DNA from: Mesorhizobium sp. SARCC-RB16n
GTDB lineage: Bacteria > Pseudomonadota > Alphaproteobacteria > Rhizobiales > Rhizobiaceae
Assembly: GCF_008520305.1 (NCBI RefSeq)
Contig: NZ_ML703285.1
Coordinates: forward strand, 62,001 to 126,000
Direction of reading: 5' to 3'
DNA length: 64,000 nt
Shown piece after piece: positions 45,640 to 57,494 of this stretch; the stretch's first letter is position 1; every line of letters starts with the position of its first letter. The notes under the pieces are model-generated. The model saw only the letters and a list, made by a program, of their open reading frames with translations, searched no databases and was not told where the DNA came from. The position numbers and the translations under genes were made by a program.

Positions 45640-46314
45640 CTATCGCCGTCCGCCGCGTATTTCCACCGGCCTCGGCGCCGAACCCGGCTCCTGGACCCGC
45701 GGGCCGAGCAGCACTTCGCCGAACAGCGGCTGGTAGCTCCGGCGCACCGCCGGGTCCTCCTTGAAGGACAGAGCGTATTGGCCGATCTGGTGGAAATAGG
45801 TGATGCGGGCCCTGACCAGGCTCTCATCCTCGGGATAGCCCATGGCGCGGAAGGAGCGGATCAGGAGTTCGATGCGCAGGTCGTCGATATCCTTGACCTC
45901 CTGCGCCAGTTTTTTCGAAGTTCGCGACCAGTCGCGCACGGCGAGGTCGAGCAGGGGGCTGAACGGCGCCTCGTCCACCCAGACATGCACGATGTCGGTG
46001 AAGAACTGTAGGCCGTCTATATCTAGCATCTCGCGCATCGCCCAGAAGGGCTGGCAATTGATATCTCGCCATTCCTGCAACAGGCCGTCGCGAAGATCGG
46101 CCAGGCTGGTGAAATGGAAATAGAAGCTGCCGCGCGTCACCTTGAACTGCTTCGCCAGGCGGTCGATCTTGACCTCGCCGATGCCGTGCTTCTCCAGCAC
46201 CTTGCGCGCCGCTGATATCCAGGCCTCGCGGCTCAGCGTCTGCCGCGCCGCCTTCGGGCGCAGGGCGGCTTTGGACGATCTCTTGCTTTTGGCCGGGGCG
46301 CTGTCCGATTTCAT
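45640..46314 (-). CDS. TetR/AcrR-family regulator
   Basis: A 224-residue TetR-type repressor after a basic, Ala/Lys-rich N-terminal extension of about 25 residues. The helix-turn-helix reads VLEKHGIGEVKIDRLAKQF and VTRGSFYFHF. It follows the nucleoside hydrolase gene on the same strand by 103 bases. A perfect 14-bp palindrome at 47425-47438, between the nucleoside hydrolase and the oxygenase operon, is a likely target. Confidence 0.88.
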   Translation of the reverse strand: MKSDSAPAKSKRSSKAALRPKAARQTLSREAWISAARKVLEKHGIGEVKIDRLAKQFKVTRGSFYFHFTSLADLRDGLLQEWRDINCQPFWAMREMLDIDGLQFFTDIVHVWVDEAPFSPLLDLAVRDWSRTSKKLAQEVKDIDDLRIELLIRSFRAMGYPEDESLVRARITYFHQIGQYALSFKEDPAVRRSYQPLFGEVLLGPRVQEPGSAPRPVEIRGGRR

Positions 46315-46417
46315 CCGATCAAGACCTTCATCGCACGCGCAACGCCCGCAAATCCGTTCGCCGGCTCCGATGCGCTTCGCGACTCATCAAGCGTCCATCT
46401 ATCGCGGAAGGCGCGAC

Positions 46418-47362
46418 TCAGGGCAATGCGCTGATCCGCTCCAGCATCAGTTCGAAGAACGGCGCCGGATCGATGCGCCGCAGGACGTTGCAGTTCTTGC
46501 GGCGCCCGGTCACGTGCCACCAGTCGACGACGGTCATGCCGATCGTCTCCGGCGAGACGATGTCGACCGTCACCGCGCACTGGCGCTGTTCGTAGATCTG
46601 CGGCGCCAGGAGATAGCCGGTGACGCAGGCATCGTGAATGGGGCGTGCCGGCGTCTCGAATTTGTGGGTGCCGTATTGACGGTAGAAGTCGGCCAGGTTC
46701 GCGGCCTCGATCGCGGCGCGGCTGCCGGTGGCGCGCAGGCGCTCCAGCCATTCGGGCGTCATCAGCGCGGTGTAGGTGCAGTCGATGCCCGCCATGGTCA
46801 CCGGCGCGCCGCTATCGAACACCTTGTGGGCGGCATGCGGGTCGACGAAGATGTTGAACTCCGCGGCCGGCGTGGCGTTGCCGCCCTGGAAGAAGCCGCC
46901 ACCCATCAGAACCACTTCGCGCAGGCGCGGCACGATCCTCGGCTCCATGGTCATGGCCATGGCGAGGTTGGTCATCGGCCCGAGCGTGCAGACGGTCAAT
47001 TCGCCTTCCGGCGCCTCCATGATGGCGCGCACCATGTAGTTGACCGCGTGTTCGTCCTGCAGGGGCGTCGCCGGTTCGGGAAGATCGGCGCCGTCGAGGC
47101 CGGTTTCGCCGTGGACATATTCGGCGGTGATCAGCTTGCGCACCATCGGTGCCGGGCATCCGGCATGGACCGGCACGTCCGGCCGCCCGGCGAGTTCGAC
47201 GATCTTCAGCGCGTTCTTCGAGGTCAGGGCAAGCGGCACGTTGCCGCCGACCGTGGTGATGCCGACCACATCGAGTTCATCAGGCGACCCCAGCGCGAAG
47301 AGGATGGCGAACGCGTCGTCCTGCCCCGGATCGGTGTCTATGATGATCTTGCGTGGTGCCAT
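46418..47362 (-). CDS. Inosine/uridine-preferring-type nucleoside hydrolase
   Basis: A 314-residue hydrolase that cuts the N-glycosidic bond of nucleosides. The calcium and ribose site IIDTDPGQDDAFAI is at the N-terminus, TLGPMTNLAMAM and the metal Asp region follow, and the catalytic His is in PIHDACVTGYLL. The start at 47362 has GAAGGACG upstream; a longer frame adds 29 unlikely residues. It is divergent from the oxygenase/ABC operon. Base specificity cannot be told. Confidence 0.9.
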   Translation of the reverse strand: MAPRKIIIDTDPGQDDAFAILFALGSPDELDVVGITTVGGNVPLALTSKNALKIVELAGRPDVPVHAGCPAPMVRKLITAEYVHGETGLDGADLPEPATPLQDEHAVNYMVRAIMEAPEGELTVCTLGPMTNLAMAMTMEPRIVPRLREVVLMGGGFFQGGNATPAAEFNIFVDPHAAHKVFDSGAPVTMAGIDCTYTALMTPEWLERLRATGSRAAIEAANLADFYRQYGTHKFETPARPIHDACVTGYLLAPQIYEQRQCAVTVDIVSPETIGMTVVDWWHVTGRRKNCNVLRRIDPAPFFELMLERISALP

Positions 47363-47424
47363 GATGCCGCGTCCTTCGTTTTGCGATCGAAAGCCTATTG
47401 ATGAGGCCGTTTGGATGTGTAGAA

Positions 47425-47438
47425 ATACAGTACTGTAT
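47425..47438. promoter_or_regulatory. Perfect 14-bp palindrome, candidate TetR operator
   Basis: ATACAGTACTGTAT lies between the divergent nucleoside hydrolase (start 47362) and the oxygenase gene (start 47466). Its form (AATAC-GTA-type halves) is common for TetR operators. Probably bound by the product of the TetR gene at 45640. Confidence 0.6.
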
Positions 47439-47465
47439 CTTATGTTCAAGACAGGGTGTTCGAAA

Positions 47466-48479
47466 ATGGATGCACAAGAGCGCGGCGATTTTTCCGAAAT
47501 TCCGATCCTCGATGTCTCGGCGCTCTATGGCGACGACGAAGGCGCGATCCGGGCAACGGCAGCGACACTGCGCCGTTATCTCGAGACGATCGGCTTCCTC
47601 TATGTCACCGGCCATCCCATTCCGCGCGCCGATGTCGAAGCGGTCCGCGAAGCCTCCAAGCGCTTCTTCGCCTTGCCCGAGGCGGAAAAGGCGAAGTTGA
47701 AGATCGACAAGAATTTCCGCGGCTACCTGCCCTTTGCCGGCTCGACCATCGTGACCTCGTCGGTGGCGACCGTCAGCAAGCCGAACCAGAGCGAATCGAT
47801 CTTCTTCATGCACGAGGTCGGCGCCGATGATCCCCGGGCCTTGGCCGACAAGCCGCTGCAAGGCCCCAATCAGTGGCCTGATGAGGCCGCCGTGGCGGGT
47901 TTCAGGCAGACGATCGAGCATTATGTCGATGAGATGGGCACGCTCGCCCGCAAGATGGTGCGCGCCATCGCGCTCTCGCTCGGACTACCCTCCGACAGCC
48001 TCGACCGCCATTTCGAGCAGCCGACGACCTTCCTGCGACTGCTGCACTATCCGACACAGCCCCAGGAGGAGGGGCTTTTCGGCTCGGCCCCGCACACCGA
48101 CTATGGCTTCATCACCCTTTTGGCGCAGGACAATGTCGGCGGCCTCGAGGTGAAGAACAAGGCCGGCGACTGGGTTCCCGCGCCCCCGGTCCCGGATTCC
48201 TTCGTCATGAATGTCGGCGACATACTGGCACGCTGGTCGAACGACCAGTTCGTCTCGACGCCGCACCGCGTCATCAACCGCTCCGGACGCGAGCGCTATT
48301 CGCAGCCCTTCTTCTTCGATCCCTCGATGGACGAGACTATCGAAGCACTGCCGGTCTGCGTGCCGGCCGGCACACAGCCTAAATACGCGCCGGTGCTCTA
48401 TGGCGATTATCTGATGGAGCGCATCGACAAGAATTATCACTACCGCAAGAAGAAGGCGGCCGAAGCCGCCGCTTCGTAA
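47466..48479 (+). CDS. 2-oxoglutarate/Fe(II) oxygenase, isopenicillin-N-synthase type
   Basis: A 337-residue dioxygenase. The iron-binding HxD...H is seen in SAPHTDYGFITLL and STPHRVINR; the oxoglutarate-binding RxS is in RYSQPFFFDP. N-terminal DVSALYG and TIGFLYVTGHPI fit the DIOX_N domain. It should hydroxylate a small substrate at the expense of 2-oxoglutarate. It starts an operon with an ABC importer and is divergent from a nucleoside hydrolase. The ATG at 47466 lies just after the palindrome. Confidence 0.9.
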   Translation: MDAQERGDFSEIPILDVSALYGDDEGAIRATAATLRRYLETIGFLYVTGHPIPRADVEAVREASKRFFALPEAEKAKLKIDKNFRGYLPFAGSTIVTSSVATVSKPNQSESIFFMHEVGADDPRALADKPLQGPNQWPDEAAVAGFRQTIEHYVDEMGTLARKMVRAIALSLGLPSDSLDRHFEQPTTFLRLLHYPTQPQEEGLFGSAPHTDYGFITLLAQDNVGGLEVKNKAGDWVPAPPVPDSFVMNVGDILARWSNDQFVSTPHRVINRSGRERYSQPFFFDPSMDETIEALPVCVPAGTQPKYAPVLYGDYLMERIDKNYHYRKKKAAEAAAS

Positions 48480-48557
48480 GGGATGCCGGGCCCGTGCCGG
48501 CTGCCGGCGCGGGCTTTGCCGGAAGACTGCAAACAAGGACAAGAAAGGGGAACAGCA

Positions 48558-49415
48558 ATGAACAGATATCTGCGAATGACCAGCCTTGCGCTGGCGATCT
48601 CCGCCACCGTCTGGGGCGGGGTTTCCAAGGCCGCCGATGTGCCGAAATCGGCTGAGGTGAAAGCGAGCGGAACGCTCGCCGTCGCCAACACGCTGGACTT
48701 CGCGCCGTTCGAATATCTCGACGCCGACGGCAAGCAGACCGGCATCATCATCGAACTCGCGGGCGAGGTGGCCAAGCTCGTCGACGCCAAGCTCGATATC
48801 CAGCGCACGCCGTTCCCGTCGATGATCCCCGGCCTTGCGGCCGGGCGCTTCAAGATCGCCTGGGAGACCTTCTCGGCCACGCCCGAGCGCCTGAAGCAGG
48901 TCGATTTCGTCATGTTCCTGAAGGCCGGCCTGGCCGTCTCCACGTCGCCGGACAAGAAGACGAGCTTCAGCGGCGATACGCCGCTTTGTGGCAAGCGCAT
49001 CGGCGTCTCGGCCGGCAGCGCCTCGGATTTCCTGGTCGACAAGCTCGGCAAGGAGTGCACCGACAAGAGCCAGAAAGCCATCGAGAAGTCGGTGTTCAAT
49101 TCCTCGACCGACATCGTCCAGGCCGTGCTTTCGGACCGGGTCGACGCGCGTATGGACGATGCCACCGCATCGAGCTATTTCGAGGTGACGAGCAAGGGCC
49201 AGCTGGTGGTCCTGCCGACGCTTTACGAGGTCGCGCCACTCGGCATGGCGATCGCCAAGGGCGACAAGGAGACCGCCGACATGATGGTGGCGGCACTTGC
49301 CGAGCTGTTCAAGAACGGCACCTACAAGGCTATCCTGGACAAGTACGGCATGGGCGCATACGCCATCAAGGAACCCTACTTCGTCGGCTCCATGGACGCG
49401 CTTCGCGCCGAATGA
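48558..49415 (+). CDS. Polar amino-acid-type ABC transporter substrate-binding protein
   Basis: A 285-residue periplasmic protein of the type II (SBP_bac_3) class. Signal peptide with cleavage near SKA-ADV; then LAVANTLDFAPFEYLDADG, LCGKRIGVSAGSASDF and DRVDARMDDATASSY. The Arg/Asp pair usual for alpha-amino-acid ligands is only partly visible, so a nucleoside- or betaine-like ligand is possible. ATG follows GGGGAACAGCA. Second gene of the oxygenase operon. Confidence 0.88.
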   Translation: MNRYLRMTSLALAISATVWGGVSKAADVPKSAEVKASGTLAVANTLDFAPFEYLDADGKQTGIIIELAGEVAKLVDAKLDIQRTPFPSMIPGLAAGRFKIAWETFSATPERLKQVDFVMFLKAGLAVSTSPDKKTSFSGDTPLCGKRIGVSAGSASDFLVDKLGKECTDKSQKAIEKSVFNSSTDIVQAVLSDRVDARMDDATASSYFEVTSKGQLVVLPTLYEVAPLGMAIAKGDKETADMMVAALAELFKNGTYKAILDKYGMGAYAIKEPYFVGSMDALRAE

Positions 49416-49471
49416 GATTACCCGGCGCCTGATCATCGGTCAGCGCCGGCCAGCAATCTGGAGATCCATCG

Positions 49472-50413
49472 ATGGGCGTTGCCCACCCGACCGACATCGG
49501 CGTCGAGCCAGGCGTTTCCGCCGCTGTGTCACGACTGACCGTCGTGCCGCAGCGCCGCTATGGCATCTGGGTCGGCACGGCGTTCGCCCTGCTGCTGGCC
49601 TTCCTGATCATTCGCGCTTTCGCCAGCAACCCGGCCTTCGCGTGGGGCACGGCCGTCGGCTACCTGTTCCACCCCTCGATCATGCGCGGCCTGGGCAACA
49701 CGCTGATGCTCACCGTCATCATCATGGTTCTGGCGATCGTGGTCGGCACCGTCATCGCCATCATGCGGGTGTCGCCGAGCCCGGTGCTGCGCGGCTTTTC
49801 TGGCGTCTATGTCTGGTTCTTCCGGGGTGTCCCCGCCCTGATCCAGCTGATCTTCTGGTTCAACCTGTCGCTGCTGGTGCGCGAAATCTCGCTGACGCTG
49901 CCATTCCTCGGCACACTGTTTTCCGTACGCACCAATGATTTCATAACCCCGTTCTTCTCTGCCGTGGTGGCGCTCTCGCTGTGCGAGGCCGGCTACATGG
50001 CCGAGATCATCCGCGCTGGCATCAAGTCGGTGCCGTCCGGCCAGTCGGAGGCGGCGAGCGCGCTCGGCATGCCCTACCGCATGATCCTGAAGCGCATCAC
50101 CTTGCCGCAAGCCATGCGCTTCGTGCTGCCGCCGACCGGCAATGAGGCGATCAACCTCCTGAAGATGACCTCGCTGGTGACATTCATCGCGGTCGATGAC
50201 CTGTTCTACACGGCGCAGAGCATCTATGCGCGCACTTTCGAGACGATCCCGCTGCTGATCGTGGTCGCCTTCTGGTATCTCGCCGTGGTCAGCATCATGT
50301 CGGTGGGGCAGCATTTCCTGGAGCGCCATTTCGGCCGCAGCGATATCAGGCGAGAACCCCTGACGATGCGCGCCTTGCGCAACGCCGTCAGCCTGCGCGG
50401 CGTTGCCCGATGA
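49472..50413 (+). CDS. Polar amino-acid-type ABC transporter permease
   Basis: A 313-residue HisM/GlnP-type permease with about six hydrophobic segments and the ATPase-contact loop [33 protein letters not shown] is typical of the family. Only one permease gene is present, so a homodimer channel is expected. Its stop overlaps the ATPase start by four bases. Confidence 0.9.
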   Translation: MGVAHPTDIGVEPGVSAAVSRLTVVPQRRYGIWVGTAFALLLAFLIIRAFASNPAFAWGTAVGYLFHPSIMRGLGNTLMLTVIIMVLAIVVGTVIAIMRVSPSPVLRGFSGVYVWFFRGVPALIQLIFWFNLSLLVREISLTLPFLGTLFSVRTNDFITPFFSAVVALSLCEAGYMAEIIRAGIKSVPSGQSEAASALGMPYRMILKRITLPQAMRFVLPPTGNEAINLLKMTSLVTFIAVDDLFYTAQSIYARTFETIPLLIVVAFWYLAVVSIMSVGQHFLERHFGRSDIRREPLTMRALRNAVSLRGVAR

Positions 50414-51216
50414 GCGATGTGAAGTCCGAAAATCGTACCCGCTTCGGCGTGCCGGCCAACTCCATGGTGTTCGCGCGCGGCGTGCGCAAGACCTATGGCC
50501 AGCTTGAAGTTCTCAAAGGCGTCGACCTCGATGTACCGGAGGGATCGGTAGCCTGTATCATCGGCCCGTCGGGATCCGGCAAGAGCACGTTCCTGCGCTG
50601 CATCAACCATCTCGAAAAGCTCAGCGGCGGCATCCTGCTCGTCGACAGCCAGTTCGTTGGTTACGACCTCCAGGGCGACAAGCTCTATGAGGTGAAGGAC
50701 GACCTTCTCTGCCAACGGCGCGCCGAGATCGGCATGCTGTTCCAGTCCTTCAACCTGTTCTCGCACATGACGGTGATGGAGAACTTGATCGAGGCGCCGA
50801 CGCAGGTACGTCGGATCCCGCTCGACCAGGCGAAGGCCGAGGCGGAAGTCCTGCTGCGGCGCGTCGGCCTCTCCGACAAGGTCGACCGCTATCCGCGCGA
50901 ACTGTCCGGCGGTCAGCAGCAGCGCGTCGCGATCGCGCGCGCCATGGCGATGAAGCCCAAGGTGCTGCTCTTCGACGAGCCGACCTCGGCGCTCGATCCG
51001 GAACTGGTCGGCGAGGTCCTCCAGGTCATGCGCGACCTTGCCGAGAGCGGCATGACGATGGTCGTCGTCACCCACGAGATCGGCTTTGCCCGCGAGATCG
51101 GTGACCAGCTCGTTTTCATGGACGGCGGTGTGATCGTCGAACGCGGCGTGCCGCGCGAGATGATTGCCAATCCGACTTCGCTGCGGACCCGCGAGTTCCT
51201 GTCGCGGGTGCTGTAA
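50410..51216 (+). CDS. Polar amino-acid-type ABC transporter ATP-binding protein
   Basis: A 268-residue GlnQ/HisP-type ATPase: Walker [10 protein letters not shown], signature LSGGQQQR, Walker [14 protein letters not shown] and the switch His in [10 protein letters not shown]. It overlaps the permease stop (ATGA) and ends the operon 20 bases before the convergent oxyR. Confidence 0.93.
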   Translation: MSDVKSENRTRFGVPANSMVFARGVRKTYGQLEVLKGVDLDVPEGSVACIIGPSGSGKSTFLRCINHLEKLSGGILLVDSQFVGYDLQGDKLYEVKDDLLCQRRAEIGMLFQSFNLFSHMTVMENLIEAPTQVRRIPLDQAKAEAEVLLRRVGLSDKVDRYPRELSGGQQQRVAIARAMAMKPKVLLFDEPTSALDPELVGEVLQVMRDLAESGMTMVVVTHEIGFAREIGDQLVFMDGGVIVERGVPREMIANPTSLRTREFLSRVL

Positions 51217-51235
51217 CGCCTGGTTTGACCCGCTG

Positions 51236-52144
51236 TCAGGCCGCCAGCACCGCCGTGCCGAGGCCCCGGATAATCTTCGCCAGTTCGACGCATTCGCCAT
51301 GCCGCGCGTTGTTGCGTCGCCAGGCAAGGCAGATCATGCGCTGCGGCATCGGCTCCTGGAACGGCACGATCTTGAGGTCGGGGATCGTGCCGGCCGGCCC
51401 CACCGCCATTTCGGGGATGAGCGTGACGCCGAGCCCGTGCGCCACCATCTGCAAGAGGGTGGTCAGGCTGGTGGCGCCGTAGCTTGCCATCGCCATCGGC
51501 CGCACATTGCCGCAGACGGCGAGCGCCTGTTCGCGCAGGCAATGGCCTTCTTCCAGCAGCATCAGTCTTTCCAGCGCCGGGCTCTCGGGTGGAACCGGCG
51601 GCGAGGCAAAGGCCGGATCGCCTGACGGCACGGCCAGGAAGAACCGGTCGGGAAACAGCGCTTCGGTGATCAGCCCGGGATGATCGAGCGGAAGCGCGGC
51701 GATGAAGGCGTCGAGCTTTCGCGATGCGGTGTCCTCGACCAGGGAGGTGGTGACCGCCTCGCGCAGTTCGAGCAGCAAGGCCGGGAAATGCCTCTTCAGT
51801 TCGGGCAAGGCACGCGGCAGAAGGTAGGGCGCGACAGTCGGGATGATGCCCAGGCGGAACCGTCCCTCCATGGCCGTGCGGCCTCGCCGGGCCGTCGTTT
51901 CCACGTCACGTATGTCGGCCAGGATGCGCTCGATACGCGGCAGCAGGGCGATCGCGTCATCCGTCATGCGTACCGACTTGCCACCGCGTTCGAACAGCCG
52001 GCAGTTCAGCCGCTGCTCCATTTCGGCGATCTGGGAAGACAGCGCCGGTTGGCTGACACCGGCAAGTTTCGCCGCACGCCCGAAATGCAGCGTCTGCGCC
52101 AGCGCGTCGAAATAATGCATTTGGCGAACTGTCAATCCGATCAT
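51236..52144 (-). CDS. oxyR: Hydrogen-peroxide-sensing LysR regulator OxyR
   Basis: A 302-residue OxyR. The helix-turn-helix is at residues 20-45 (AAKLAGVSQPALSSQIAEME). The redox cysteines Cys202 and Cys211 lie in LLEEGHCLREQALAVC, matching E. coli Cys199/Cys208, so peroxide can form the disulfide that activates it. Start at 52144 is preferred; a frame to 52309 would cross the promoter. Divergent from katG, its expected target. Confidence 0.93.
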   Translation of the reverse strand: MIGLTVRQMHYFDALAQTLHFGRAAKLAGVSQPALSSQIAEMEQRLNCRLFERGGKSVRMTDDAIALLPRIERILADIRDVETTARRGRTAMEGRFRLGIIPTVAPYLLPRALPELKRHFPALLLELREAVTTSLVEDTASRKLDAFIAALPLDHPGLITEALFPDRFFLAVPSGDPAFASPPVPPESPALERLMLLEEGHCLREQALAVCGNVRPMAMASYGATSLTTLLQMVAHGLGVTLIPEMAVGPAGTIPDLKIVPFQEPMPQRMICLAWRRNNARHGECVELAKIIRGLGTAVLAA

Positions 52145-52159
52145 GCGGTCAAGCCTATC

Positions 52160-52174
52160 ATAAGAAATTCCTAT
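52160..52174. promoter_or_regulatory. Candidate OxyR/LysR-type binding dyad
   Basis: ATAAGAAATTCCTAT is a near-perfect dyad (12 of 14 paired positions) of T-N11-A type, 16 bases before the oxyR start and about 150 before katG. Position suits autoregulation and katG activation. Confidence 0.5.
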
Positions 52175-52269
52175 CGAAATAAACAGGAAAGGCAATTTGT
52201 TTTTATCGCCGGTGTGGCCTAGTCTGGACCGGTTCCAGATTGGCGCGGGCCGCTGGCCGCCCCCAAAAT

Positions 52270-52317
52270 CTCGGCAAAAATCAACCTCGGCAAAATCAAA
52301 CCTCGGCAAAATTGGAG
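52270..52317 (+). repeat. Three 16-bp tandem repeats in the katG leader
   Basis: Units beginning CTCGGCAAAA start at 52270, 52286 and 52302, exactly 16 bases apart, ending seven bases before the katG ATG; the last unit supplies the TTGGAG ribosome site. Variation of copy number could alter katG expression. Confidence 0.8.
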
Positions 52318-52320
52318 TGA

Positions 52321-54531
<2,211 letters not shown>

Positions 54532-54554
54532 TCCGAGCTTGAGGACGTAAAAAA

Positions 54555-54584
54555 GGGGCGCGGGCCACGGCCCGCGCCCTTTTG
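54555..54584. terminator. Terminator between katG and aqpZ
   Basis: GGGCGCGGGCC and GGCCCGCGCCC with almost no loop, followed by TTTT on the plus strand and preceded by AAAAAA (a T-run on the minus strand). Probably serves both convergent genes. Confidence 0.85.
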
Positions 54585-54601
54585 CGTTCAGGCTTTGGAA
54601 A

Positions 54602-55279
54602 TCAATCCTTCTCGAAGATACGCGCCTTGGCGACGACGCCGGCAATGGCGCCGCCGATCAGCGGTGCGACGATGAACAGCCAGAGCTGGCTGAGTGCGGC
54701 ACCACCGGTAAACAGCGCCGGGCCGATCGAACGGGCCGGATTGACCGAGGTGCCGGTGACCGGGATCATGGCGAAGTGAATGCCTGCCAGCGTCAGGCCG
54801 ATGACCAGGCCGGCAAAAGCCGTCGAGTGCTTTTCAGCGGTAACGCCGAGGATTACCGTGACGAAGGTGAACGTGCCAATCAGTTCCCACAGGAACGCCG
54901 AGCTCATGCCCCATTTCGTCTCGTCCCAGCCATTGGCGCCAAAGCCGCCGGTGTGGCCGCCGGCCTGGCCGGAAACGATGATCCACAACGCCAGCGAGGC
55001 GATGATGGCGCCGATGATCTGCGCGATCCAGTAGGGGATGACGTCCTTGGCCGGCAGCCGGCCGGCAAGGAACACGCCGAGCGTCACCGCCGGATTGAGA
55101 TGCGCGCCCGAAATCGGGCCGATCGCATAGGCCGCCGCGATCAGGCCGATGCCGAATGCCAGGCCGATGCCCTCCTGGCCAAGCGGCAGCGCGCCGCCGA
55201 AGCCGCCCGTCACCACCGACGCCGTGCCGATGAACACCAACAGAAATGTGCCTAGAACTTCCGCCAGATAAGTCTTCAT
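54602..55279 (-). CDS. aqpZ: Aquaporin Z-type water channel
   Basis: A 225-residue MIP-family protein with six membrane segments and both NPA loops: SGAHLNPAVTLG and TSVNPARSIGP, where the Arg after NPA is the selectivity residue. Length fits AqpZ. It moves water (and possibly peroxide) across the inner membrane. Convergent with katG. Confidence 0.93.
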   Translation of the reverse strand: MKTYLAEVLGTFLLVFIGTASVVTGGFGGALPLGQEGIGLAFGIGLIAAAYAIGPISGAHLNPAVTLGVFLAGRLPAKDVIPYWIAQIIGAIIASLALWIIVSGQAGGHTGGFGANGWDETKWGMSSAFLWELIGTFTFVTVILGVTAEKHSTAFAGLVIGLTLAGIHFAMIPVTGTSVNPARSIGPALFTGGAALSQLWLFIVAPLIGGAIAGVVAKARIFEKD

Positions 55280-55600
55280 TGCCCTCTCCTCGTGACGATC
55301 CGCCGGTCCACGTTTTCCGCGCCGCGAATCATGGCGGCTAGAGTATTCCCAACCGAAAAACTTGGAAAGCAGAGCTGTAGCGCTACGTGCCGTGCTTGCG
55401 GTCGCCAGTTATGAACATTAGAGATCTTTCATCTATTGATCGATCTGTTGTCGTCGGCAGGAGAGATTTATTGGTCGGGCAAATTTCGCTGGCCATGGTC
55501 AGGCTGCCTCCTCGTTGCAAGACGAAGCGGGGTTCAATCCGGACCTGAAAGGCTCTAAGAGCAGGCCGAAAGATCTGTGCTCGATTTGATGGAATGACGA
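55280..55600 (+). other. 321-base intergenic stretch
   Basis: Lies between divergent aqpZ and the RsmB-like gene and should hold both promoters. No tRNA, repeat or credible small frame was seen. Confidence 0.4.
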
Positions 55601-56890
55601 ATGCGACTGGGCGGACGGCTGGCTGCGGCTATCGAAGTGCTGGAGGACATTGGGCGGCGTCACCGGCCGGTGGCCGACGCGCTGAAGGACTGGGGCCTTT
55701 CACATCGCTTCGCCGGCGGGGGTGATCGCGCCGCGATCGGCAACATCGTCTACGACGCGCTGCGCCACAAGCGCTCCGCCGGCTGGTTGCTGGGCGAAGA
55801 CACGCCGCGCGCCATCGGCTTCGGGGCGCTGCTGCTCGAGTGGAGCCAGACGGGGCAGTCGCTCAACGCCGCGCTCGAGGGTGATAAGTTCGCGCCGCCG
55901 CTGCTGAGCCCCACCGAACTCCAGGCAATCGCGGAACGCCGGCTTGCCGACGCGCCGCTCGCGGTTCGCGCCGACATACCCGATTGGTGCGAACCGCTTT
56001 TCGAACGGGCCTTTGGCGAGACATGGGTCGAGGAGGGCGCGGCGCTCGCCACCCGTCCCCCGCTCGACATCCGGGTCAACACGCTTCAGGCCGATCGCGC
56101 CAAGGTCTTGGCCGAACTGGAACAGACCGGTGCCGCCGCCGCGCGGATCGCACCCTACGGTATCCGCATCCCGCCGATCGACGGCGACGGCCGACACCCG
56201 AACGTGCAGGCCGAGCCGGCCTTCCAGAAGGGCTGGTTCGAGGTCCAGGACGAGGGGTCGCAAATCGCGGCAGCGCTTGCCGGCGCGACGGCTGGCATGC
56301 AGGTGCTCGACTTCTGCGCCGGCGCCGGCGGCAAGACGCTGGCGTTGTCGGCGGCGATGGACAATCACGGTCAGATCTTCGCCCACGATGCCGAAAAGGC
56401 GCGGCTGGCGCCAATCTTCGACCGCATCCGCCGTTCTGAGACCCGCAATGTGCAGGTCGCCACCAAGCCGGCCGAGCTTGCCCCGCTGGTGGGCCATATG
56501 GACATAGTGCTGGTCGATGCGCCCTGCACCGGCAGCGGCACCTGGCGGCGTCGCCCCGACGCCAAATGGCGGCTGACGGAGAGACAACTCGACGCCCGCA
56601 AAGGCGAGCAGGCGACGATCCTCGATGCCGCCAAGATGTATGTCAAACCCGGCGGCCTGCTGGTTTATATCACCTGCTCGGTGTTCGACGAGGAAAATGG
56701 CGAACAGGTCGCGGCGTTTCGCGAGCGGCACAGCGGTTTTGCCCCGATCGATCATCGCCAGCTCTGGGACAGCCGCTTTCCAGGCCATGCTGCCGCGATG
56801 CGGATCGGTGCCCTGGGTGGCATTTCGCTCTCGCCGGCGCTGAGTGGCACTGACGGATTTTACTTCTGCGCCATGCGTCGGGCGGACTGA
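55601..56890 (+). CDS. RsmB/NOP-type RNA cytosine methyltransferase
   Basis: A 429-residue m5C methyltransferase. SAM-binding motif LDFCAGAGGKTLALS, then LVDAPCTGSGTWRRRPD and the catalytic-Cys motif YITCSVFDEENGEQV. The N-terminal NusB-like/RNA-binding half is present. It modifies rRNA or tRNA cytosine. Genes for a thioesterase, a nucleosidase and guaA follow on the same strand, the usual order in rhizobia. Confidence 0.9.
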   Translation: MRLGGRLAAAIEVLEDIGRRHRPVADALKDWGLSHRFAGGGDRAAIGNIVYDALRHKRSAGWLLGEDTPRAIGFGALLLEWSQTGQSLNAALEGDKFAPPLLSPTELQAIAERRLADAPLAVRADIPDWCEPLFERAFGETWVEEGAALATRPPLDIRVNTLQADRAKVLAELEQTGAAAARIAPYGIRIPPIDGDGRHPNVQAEPAFQKGWFEVQDEGSQIAAALAGATAGMQVLDFCAGAGGKTLALSAAMDNHGQIFAHDAEKARLAPIFDRIRRSETRNVQVATKPAELAPLVGHMDIVLVDAPCTGSGTWRRRPDAKWRLTERQLDARKGEQATILDAAKMYVKPGGLLVYITCSVFDEENGEQVAAFRERHSGFAPIDHRQLWDSRFPGHAAAMRIGALGGISLSPALSGTDGFYFCAMRRAD

Positions 56891-57031
56891 GCCCTACCGG
56901 ATCCGCCACCAATTCGCGTCCACTTGGCCGGCGACGGCCAACGAGGCCAATTGTTGCAGTGCAGCAATTGAGATTGCCTGCCGCTCATGCCTCTGCGATA
57001 AGCTTTCCCGGCAAACGTGAAGGCAACGGCG

Positions 57032-57490
57032 ATGGCAGCAAAGATCGTACCGGCTCCGGACTATGAGGATCGCGTCAGGACGTCCTTCGCGCGCCAGCAG
57101 GCGATGGCGACGATCGGCGCCGAATTGACATTGGTGACACCCGGCATCATCGAGATCGAGATGCCCTATTCGGCCGCGCTGACCCAACAACACGGTTTTC
57201 TGCATGCAGGCGTCATTTCGACGGCGCTGGACTCGGCTTGCGGCTATGCCGCGTTCTCGCTCATGCCGGAGAATTCCGGCGTGTTGACCATCGAGTTCAA
57301 GGTCAACCTTCTGGCGCCGGGCCGGGGCGAACGCTTTCTGTTCCGCGGTTCGGTAACCAAACCCGGCCGCACCATCATCGTTGCCGACGGCCAGGCCTAT
57401 GCCTTCGCCGCCGACGGCGAGGCCAAGCTGATCGCCACCATGACCGGCACGATGATGACGATGGTTGGTCGCGACGGCATAGCAGGATGA
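57032..57490 (+). CDS. PaaI-type hotdog thioesterase
   Basis: A 152-residue hotdog-fold protein, PaaI family. Key part: QQHGFLHAGVISTALDSACGYAA, quoted here as HGFLHAGVISTALDSACG, with the conserved His-Gly and Asp, then LTIEFKVNLLAPGRG. It hydrolyses small acyl-CoA esters. ATG at 57032 is chosen; a GTG five codons earlier is possible. It stops four bases before the next gene. Confidence 0.85.
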   Translation: MAAKIVPAPDYEDRVRTSFARQQAMATIGAELTLVTPGIIEIEMPYSAALTQQHGFLHAGVISTALDSACGYAAFSLMPENSGVLTIEFKVNLLAPGRGERFLFRGSVTKPGRTIIVADGQAYAFAADGEAKLIATMTGTMMTMVGRDGIAG

Positions 57491-57494
57491 TCCG

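Noticed and set aside
52270-52317. CRISPR array
   Set aside because: Only three direct 16-bp units without spacers and no cas genes nearby.
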